Assembly: GCA_034440615.1 (NCBI GenBank)
Contig: JAOTOM010005104.1
Span: 248,001-312,000 of the forward strand
DNA length: 64,000 nt
DNA from: Ashinkailepas kermadecensis
Taxonomy: Eukaryota; Arthropoda; Thecostraca; Neolepadidae
Reading direction: 5' to 3'
The notes beneath the pieces were generated by a model. The model did no database searches and was not told where the DNA came from. It saw nothing but the letters and a program-made list of their open reading frames with translations. Below, one piece after another: positions 46,601 through 55,600 of the stretch; within the stretch, counting starts at the first letter, position 1; every line of letters begins with the position of its first letter. Position numbers and translations under genes: made by a program.

Positions 46601-49600
46601 CGTGTGGCAGGAGCCACTCTGACGCCGTCCTCCGGTGCCATTGCAGGCTGGTCACCCAGTTCTCCAACGGCCGTCGCTGGCGCCGCTCCGGGTCGCGGCA
46701 TGACTCCATGGTCAGTGTAGAGCAGACGCGGTCCCCAGACGCTGACAGGTATACCACGTGTGTGGGCGCCACGACTCCATGGTCAGTGTAGAGCAGACGC
46801 GGCCCCCAGACGCTGACAGGTATACCACGTGTGTGGGCGCCACGACTCCATGGTCAGTGTAGAGCAGACGCGGCCCCCAGACGCCGACAGGTATACCACG
46901 TGTGTGGGCGCCACGACTCCATGGTCAGTGTAGAGCAGACGCGGCCCCCAGACGCTGACAGGTATACCACGTATGTGGGCGCCACGACTCCATGGTCAGT
47001 GTAGAGCAGACGCGGCCCCCAGACGCTGACAGGTATACCACGTGTGTGGGCGCCACGACTCCATGGTCAGTGTAGAGCAGACGCGGCCCCCAGACGCTGA
47101 CAGGTATACCACGTGTGTGGGCGCCACGACTCCATGGTCAGTGTAGAGCAGACGCGGCCCCCAGACGCTGACAGGTATACCACGTGTGTGGGCGCCACGA
47201 CTCCATGGTCAGTGTAGAGCAGACGCGGCCCCCAGACGCTGACAGGTATACCACGTGTGTGTGTGGGGGGGGGGTGTTACGGTGGTGGCCGGCACACGCG
47301 TCGGCGGGTGGTGGCGTCCGGGGGGACTCAGGTGGGCTGTGTCCCGGGAATATCAGGCAGACCGTGTGAGACGAAGCTTCGGGTAGACTCAGTCCCGGGC
47401 AGACAGAGTACCGGATTATGGGCGCAAAATGACCAACGCAGTCGACGCGCCCTAAAGCACAACTCCACCACCACCCGGATTATTTGTGTCTCGGATAAAC
47501 TGTGTCCAGGTAGACGGAGTCCCCTGTAGACGGAGTCCCCGGTAGACGGAGCCCCGGGTAGACGGAGTCCGTGTGGACAGAGTTCCGGGTAAGCGGTGTC
47601 CCTGGCAGACGGCGTCGAGACTCGGGTGAGTCGCGGGTGGTTGGAACGCACTGGGTGTCTGTCCGCACATGCACCTGTCCAGTGCATGTGCACTGGACAG
47701 GTGTGTCTGCTGCCGTTGCGTGTTGTTGCCGTTGCACCACCTAGTCCAGTTGTCAGCGTGTCCTCGTCTGGCTGTCCGTCACGTGCTGTGAGGCGCATGG
47801 AGCCGGGGTGGGTGGGGTGCCGCCGTCCCACTCGTCAGTCCGGCGGACCGCCACGGTGGTCTGCCGGCCTCGGTCGTCACCAGTGACGGGAACAGTGACG
47901 TGGCCGTCAGGTGTGCCTGCGAGAGAGCAGTGACAGTCTGCTGCTGATAGTGACGTGGCCGTCAGTGGCACCTGCGGGAGAGCAGTGACGTCGGCCTGCT
48001 GCTGACACTGACGCGGCCGTCAGGTGTACCTACAGGAGAGCAGTGACGCCAGTCTGCTGCTGTCACGGGTACCTGCAGGAGAGCAGTGACGTCGGTCTGC
48101 TGCTGACACTGACGTCAGTCTGCTGCTGACAGTGACGTGGCCGTCAGGTGTACCTGCAGGAGAGCAGTGATGTCAGTCTGCTGCAGCTCTTCCTCAGCTA
48201 CATGGAGGCGGCGCCGCAGCTGCTGCTGCAGATGTACATCACGTCATCCAGAGACGGCTGGCAGATTGTGCAGGGTCAGTGGCCGGGCTGGGGTCAGTGG
48301 CCGGGATGGGATCGGTGGCCAGACTGGGGTCGGTGGCCGGGCTGGGGTCGGTGGCAGGGCTGGGGTCAATGACAGGGCTGTGGCTAGTGGCGAGGCTGTA
48401 TAGTAGCCGGGCTGGGGTCGGTGACTGGACTGGGGTAGGTGGCTAGGCTTGGGTCGGTGGCTAGACTGGGGTCGGTGGCCAGACGGGGGTCGGTGGCTAG
48501 ACTGGGGTCGGTGGCCAGGCTGGGGTCAGTGACCAGGCTGTGGTTAGTGGCCGGGGTCGGGTCGGTGGCAGGGCTGGGGTCAATGACGGCTGGGCTGGGG
48601 TAGGTGGCTGAGCTGGGGTCAGTGGCTGGACTGGGGTCGGTGGTCGGGCTGGGGTCAATGACAGGGCTGGGGTCAATGACAGGGCTGGGGTCACGTGGCC
48701 GGGCTGGGTCAGTGACTGGGCTGGGGTCGGTGGCCGGGCTGGGGTCAATGACAGGGCTGGGCTGGGTCGGTGGCCGGGGTGGGGTCAATGACAGGGCTGG
48801 GCTGGGGTAGGTGGCCGGGGTGGGCTCAGTGGCTGGACTGGGGTCGGTGGCCGGGCTGGGGTCAATGACAGGGCTGGGGTCACGTGGCCGGGCTGGGGTC
48901 AATGACAGGGCTGGGGTCACGTGGCCGGGCTGGGTCAGTGACTGGGCTGGGGTTGGGTAGCCGGGACTCGACGCTACAGCGTGTGTGACCGAGCCACGTG
49001 TTGCAGCGGCGAGCGCCGTGTTCTCTCTGGCCAGGCTGGGGTCAGTGACAGGGCTGGGGTCGGTGGTCGGGCTGGGGTTGGGTAGCCGGGACTCGACGCT
49101 ACAGCGTGTGTGACCGAGCCACGTGTTGCAGCGGCGAGCGCCGTGTTCTCTCTGGCCAGGCTGGGGTCGGTAGCCGGGACTCGACGCTACAGCGTGTGTG
49201 ACCGAGCCACGTGTTGCAGCGGCGAGCGCCGTGTTCTCTCTGACTGGGCTGGGGTCGGTGGCCGGGCTGGGTCAGTGGCCGGGCTGGGGTTGGGTAGCCG
49301 GGACTCGACGCTACAGCGTGTGTGACCGAGCCACGTGTTGCAGCGGCGAGCGCCGTGTTCTCTCTGGCCGGGCTGGGTCAGTGACTGGGCTGGGGTTGGG
49401 TAGCCGGGACTCGACGCTACAGCGTGTGTGACCGAGCCACGTGTTGCAGCGGCGAGCGCCGTGTTCTCTCTGACTGGGCTGGGGTCAGTGACTGGGCTGG
49501 GGTCGGTGGTCGGGCTGGGGTTGGGTAGCCGGGACTCGACGCTACAGCGTGTGTGACCGAGCCACGTGTTGCAGCGGCGAGCGCCGTGTTCTCTCTGACT

Positions 49601-52600
49601 GGGCTGGGGTCAGTGACTGGGCTGGGGTCGGTGGTCGGGCTGGGGTTGGGTAGCCGGGACTCGACGCTACAGCGTGTGTGACCGAGCCACGTGTTGCAGC
49701 GGCGAGCGCCGTGTTCTCTCTGGCCAGGCTGGGGTCACGTGGTCGGGCTGGGGTCGGTAGCCGGGACTCGACGCTACAGCGTGTGTGACCGAGCCACGTG
49801 TTGCAGCGGCGAGCGCCGTGTTCTCTCTGGCCAGGCTGGGTCAGTGACTGGGCTGTGGTTGGTGGCCGGGCTGGGGTCGGGTAGCCGGGACTCGACGCTA
49901 CAGCGTGTGTGACCGAGCCACGTGTTGCAGCGGCGAGCGCCGTGTTTTCTGGCCGGGCTGGGGTCAGTGACTGGGCTGGGGTTGGGTAGCCGGGACTCGA
50001 CGCTACAGCGTGTGTGACCGAGCCACGTGTTGCAGCGGCGAGCGCCGTGTTCTCTCTGGCCAGGCTGGGGTCACGTGGTCGGGCTGGGGTCGGGTAGCCG
50101 GGACTCGACGCTACAGCGTGTGTGACCGAGCCACGTGTTGCAGCGGCGAGCGCCGTGTTCTCTCTGCTCTCGCTGGCCTGGAGTAACGCCTCCTACGCCA
50201 AGTGGATGCGCAAGTCTCGCGGCGACAAGCTGCCGCTGGGCTGGACTGCTGTCACGCTGCAGGTAGGCGACCGCTTCAAACCGCATCTGAGATGAAAGCT
50301 GCCCACTCGAAATTAAAAGAATTAGTGTATTTCTGAGTACGCAAGTTTGGATTTGAATTGGCTGTTAATTGGAGTGAATTTTGTGAATCATTGGCAAAAA
50401 ATCAAGCCTTCCGTGCTTTCTACGTATGACGGTCTGGGCTTGCCGGGTCGCTGATCTCAATTGTTTTCGTGTGTACGTGGGAATATTTGACGCATTACCG
50501 TGACGTTTTCGTGTGTACGTGGGGATGTTTTACTGCACTGCCGTGACGTTTTCGTGTGTACGTGGGGATGTTTGACTGCACTGCCGTGACGTTTTCGTGT
50601 GTACGTGGGGATGTTTGACGGCACTGCCGTGACGTTTTCGTGTGTACGTGGGGGTGTTTGACTGCACTGCCGTGACGTTTTCGTGTGTACGTGGGGATGT
50701 TTGACGGCACTGCCGTGACGTTTTCGTGTGTACGTGGGGGTGTTTGACGGCACTGCCGTGACGTTTTCGTGTGTACGTGGGGTGTTTGACTGCACTGCCG
50801 TGACGTTTGAATGCTTCGTGACAAGGAGGCGTTGATTAACACACAAATAAATCATTTTTCTCGTCATGAAAAGTTCTAGTTTTAATACTAATTCGCGTAA
50901 CACTCTATCGTCCACTCACATTGAATTACAGCTTTCCATTGGAGTCAACTATGTCCTGGACCTCATAGCTAAGATATTTTTTTTATGTAGTATAGCCCAC
51001 TGAGGACATCAATCGTAGTGTCGGGTGACATCTTGTGCCTTGCCCGCCCATCTCTCTGATGTCGCTGTCCTGGCAGCTGGTGTGACGGCTGTGTATGACA
51101 TCTGCCCGCCCCGGCAGCTGGTGTGGCGGCTGTGTATGAGATCTGCCCGCCCCGGCAGCTGGTGTGGCGGCTGTGTATGACATCTGCCTGCCCCGACAGC
51201 TGGTGTGGCGGCTGTGTATGACATCTGCCCGCCCTGGCAGCTGATGTGGCGGCTGTGTATGACATCTGCCCGCCCTGGCAGCTGATGTGGCGGCTGTGTA
51301 TGACATCTGCCCGCCCCGGCAGCTGGTGTGGCGGCTGTGTATGACATCTGCCCGCCCTGGCAGCTGGTGTGGCGGCTGTGTATGACATCTGCCCGCCCTG
51401 GCAGCTGGTGTGGCGGCTGTGTATGACATCTGCCCGCCCTGGCAGCTGATATGGTGGCTGTGTATGACATCTGCTCGTCCCGGCAGCTGGTGTGGCGGCT
51501 GTGTATGACATCTGCCCGTCCCGGCAGCTGGTGTGGCGGCTGTGTATGACATCTTCCCCCCCTGCCCCCTAGCAGCTGGTGTGGCGGCTGTGTATGACAT
51601 CTGCCCGCCCTGGCAGCTGGTGTGGCGGCTGTGTATGACATCTGCCCGCCCTGGCAGCTGATATGGTGGCTGTGTATGACATCTGCCCGCCCCGGCAGCT
51701 GGTGTGGCGGCTGTGTATGACATCTGCCCGCCCCGGCAGCTGGTGTGGCGGCTGTGTATGACATCTGCCCGCGCCGACAGCTGGTGTGGCGGCTGTGTAT
51801 GACATCTGCCCGCCCCGACAGCTGGTGTGGTGGCTGTGTATGACATCTGCCTGCCCACGCAGCTGGTGTGGGCGGCTGTGTATGACATCTGCCCGCCCTG
51901 GCAGCTGGTGTGGCGGCTGCGTATGACATCTGCCCGCCCCGCCAGCTGGTGTGGTGACTGTGTATGACATCTGCCCGCCCCGAAAGCTGGTGTGGCGGCT
52001 GTGTATGACATCTTCCCGCTCCGGCAGCTGGTGTGGCGGCTGTGTATGACATCTGCCCGCCCTGGCAGCTGGTGTGGCGGCTGTGTATGACATCTGCCCG
52101 CCCCGACAGCTGGTGTGGCGGCTGTGTATGACATCTGCCCGCCCCGGCAGCTGGTGTGGCGGCTGCGTATGACATCTGCCCGCCCCGGCAGCTGGTGTGG
52201 TGACTGTGTATGACATCTGCCCGCCCCGACAGCTGGTGTGGCGGCTGTGTATGACATCTGCCCGCTCCGGCAGCTGGTGTGGCGGCTGTGTATGACATCT
52301 GCCCGCCCTGGCAGCTGGTGTGGCAGCTGTGTATGACATCTGCCCGCCCCGGCAGCTGATGTGGTGGCTGTGTATGACATCTGCCCGCCCCGGCAGCTGG
52401 TGTGGCGGCTGTGTATGACATCTGCCCGCCTCGGCAGCTGGTGTGGCAGCTGTGTATGACATCTGCCCGCCCCGGCAGCTGGTGTGGCGGCTGTGTATGC
52501 TGCTGGCGCGCCTGTCGGCTCTGCTGGCGTTCTCGCTGCTCTACTCCGGCTGGGTGCTGGTCGCGCTGGCCGCCCGCTGGCTGCTGATGACTGGTTGGGT

Positions 52601-55600
52601 GGTCTCCCAGCGCACCGACCTCTTCCCATCGCGCTGGGAGGAGCGCATCTTCAACGCTGTCGTCGGCGTTGTGTACTGCTTTTCATTCTTCAACGTGAAG
52701 GTGGGATCGAGGCGGCCGTGCCACTGGCTGGTGTGGTGTAAGGTGGGACCGAGGCGCTGGCTGGTGTAGTGTAAGGTGGGACCGAGGCGCTGGCTGGTGT
52801 AGTGTAAGGTGGGACCGTGCCGCTGGCTGGTGTGGCGTAAGGTGGGCTGGTGTGGTGTAAGATGGGGCCGAGGCGCTGGCTGGTGTGGTGTAGGGTGGGC
52901 TGGTGTGATGTAAGGTGGGACCATGCCGCTGGCTGGTGTGATGTAAGGTGGGAACGAGGCGCTGGCTGGTGTGGTGTTAAGGTGGGCTGGTGTGGTGTAA
53001 GGTGGGCTGGTGTAGTGTAAGATGGGTTGGTGTGGTGTAAGGTGTGAACGAGGCGCTGGCTGGTGTGGTGTTAAGGTGGGCTGGTGTAGTGTAAGATGGG
53101 TTGGTGTGATGTAAGATGGGTTGGTGTGGTGTAAGGTGGGCTGGTGTAGTGTAAGGTGGGCTGGTGTGGTGTAAGGTGGGCTGGTGTGGTGTAAGGTGGG
53201 CTGGTGTGGTGTAAGGTGGGCTGGTGTGGTGTAAGGTGGGACCGAGGCGGCCGTGCCGCCGGCAGGTGTGGTGCAAGTTGTGCAGACCGCGGAGCGGCCG
53301 CCGACTGGTGTGGCGCTGTAGCAGCATGGCTGCGGATTTGCATGTCACTGGTCGGCCGGAGCAGCTCCAGAGGCATGCTGTGGTGTGACGCGGTCCGGTC
53401 GGCAGCAGGTCGGAGCGGCATGTGGGTGTTCGTTGCCTGGCTAAACTGGTCGGTGTGGGAGACGCGCTGCACCGTAATGCCACTCCCGTCGGCGAAGAAA
53501 CGCGCTAGCCGTCTGGCTATGGGTACCTATGGTTACTGGTTCTTGTGGTGCTTGTCCTGTGACACTTCTGCCTCAGCATGTCTCATTACTCGCAATCATA
53601 CCCGGGCGTAAAGAGCGGAAAACTATGCTGATAAACTGAGTGGCAAGAGAAGTATCGATTTCCGTTGAATACACGATAGCGTTATCAAAGCAAACCTTGT
53701 CAACAGATCATGGCAGGATCACAGCCCGGCGAGAAGAGTGCGCGTAGAAAATGCAACCTGTGGGCATGCTGTAAATCGTGCATCGTATGCGTGTACACCT
53801 CTACTTTGCGAACGCGAACCATCCTGCCTGGCATGTTTCAGCCTGAATGCGACCGCGGCATGCGACGTCTGTATCGTCTCGCTGTCGTCAGCTAACACGG
53901 ACGGCGCGACTGCTCGGCCGCCCGCTGGGGCAGCCTTGGCCACGTGTCTCGGCCGCCCGCTGGGGCAGCCTTGGCCACGTGTCTCGGCCGCCCGCTGGGG
54001 CAGCCTTGGCCACGTGTCTCGGCCGCCCGCTGGGGCAGCCTTGGCCACGTGTCTCGGCCGCCCGCTGGGGCAGCCTTGGCCACGTGTCTCGGCCGCCCGC
54101 TGGGGCAGCCTTGGCCACGTGTCTCGGCCGCCCGCTGGGGCAGCCTTGGCCACGTGTCTCGGCCGCCCTCTGGGGCAGCCTTGGCCACGTGTCTCGGCCG
54201 CCCTCTGGGGCAGCCTTGGCCACGTGTCTCGGCCGCCCGCTGGGGCAGCCTTGGCCGCGTGTCTCGGCCGCCCGCTGGGGCAGCCTTGGCCACGTGTCTC
54301 GGCCGCCCTCTGGGGCAGCCTTGGCCACGTGTCTCGGCCGCCCGCTGGGGCAGCCTTGGCCACGTGTCTCGGCCGCCCGCTGGGGCAGCCTTGGCCACGT
54401 GTCTCGGCCGCCCGCTGGGGCGGCCTTGGCCACGTGTCTCGGCCGCCCTCTGGGGCAGCCTTGGCCACGTGTCTCGGCCGCCCGCTGGGGCAGCCTTGGC
54501 CACGTGTCTCGGCTGCCCGCTGGGGCAGCCTTGGCCACGTGTCTCGGCCGCCCGCTGGGGCAGCCTTGGCCACGTGTCTCGGCCGCCCGCTGGGGCAGCC
54601 TTGGCCACGTGTCTCGGCCGCCCGCTGGGGCAGCCTTGGCCACGTGTCTCGGCCGCCCGCTGGGGCAGCCTTGGCCACGTGTCTCGGCCGCCCGCTGGGG
54701 CAGCCTTGGCCTTATCTGAGCCGCCTGCCGGCCACCGGCGCTGTCCCCAAGCCATAGTCGATCGGCGCCGCTGCTGCTGCTGCTGCAAAGCCGGAGCCGT
54801 CCACCGACACTTCCGACCTGCTAGCTTCCTCTCCCGTGACAAACATGCTCGGTAACCATAAACGTGGTCTGTAGTCCTGCACGTTGGTCCGTATTGATGG
54901 CATGTGCTGGTGAAGGCTGTGATCAACCAACCGGTGTACCTGCTGGCGTACCGAAACCAAAGGCTGTCTCACGTCTTAACGAGGGACGAGTGTCCGTCGG
55001 CCGTCAGCTGAATGTGACATGCTGCGATTATGGGTGTTTTGGAAGGTGCGCTGCTCGTGAGGAGAGTTCGTTTTGTGTCGTGCGACACGACAACGAGCGA
55101 GATCAGTCACACCGCTGGTCAGTCTACAGCTGCAGACTGACTGGACCGGCGTCCCAGGCTCCTGGAGATGAAACGTAACTCTTATCTGGATTTGTTGTTG
55201 AAGTCATTCACCCTATTTTCCAAGAGGGCAACAAAATCACAAAATTACACCAATCAACCAATTCGTAGATAAGCAGTCACTTCACGCTGACTTTGTAAAC
55301 CAAAAGAAGGATATTGAAGCAGCCAAGACATGCATGCTCACCAATATTGCTGTGCCAACTGCAGTGGGTACCTGGTGCCGGTACCTGGGCGCCTGGATTG
55401 GGGATCCTACCTGGGCTGAACGACCTGCCCACCACAAACCTGGGCTGAACGTCCTACTCACCACATACCTGGGCTGAACGTCCTGAACGCCATATACCTG
55501 GGCTGAACGTCCTGCCCACCACATACCTGGGCTGAACGTCCTGCCCACCACATATCTGGGCTGAACGTCATGCCCACCACATACCTGGGCTGACCGTCCT

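Noticed and set aside
50983..52629. Minus-strand frames of up to 548 codons with a 41-residue period
   Set aside because: Direct translation of the 41-bp array that carries the exon 6 acceptor; antisense to the XKR gene and open in all three frames.
46711..53265. CRISPR-like repeat array
   Set aside because: Repeats are head-to-tail without unique spacers, in a eukaryotic intron.
53719..54926. Frames of about 250-340 codons on both strands
   Set aside because: By-product of the 35-bp stop-free unit.
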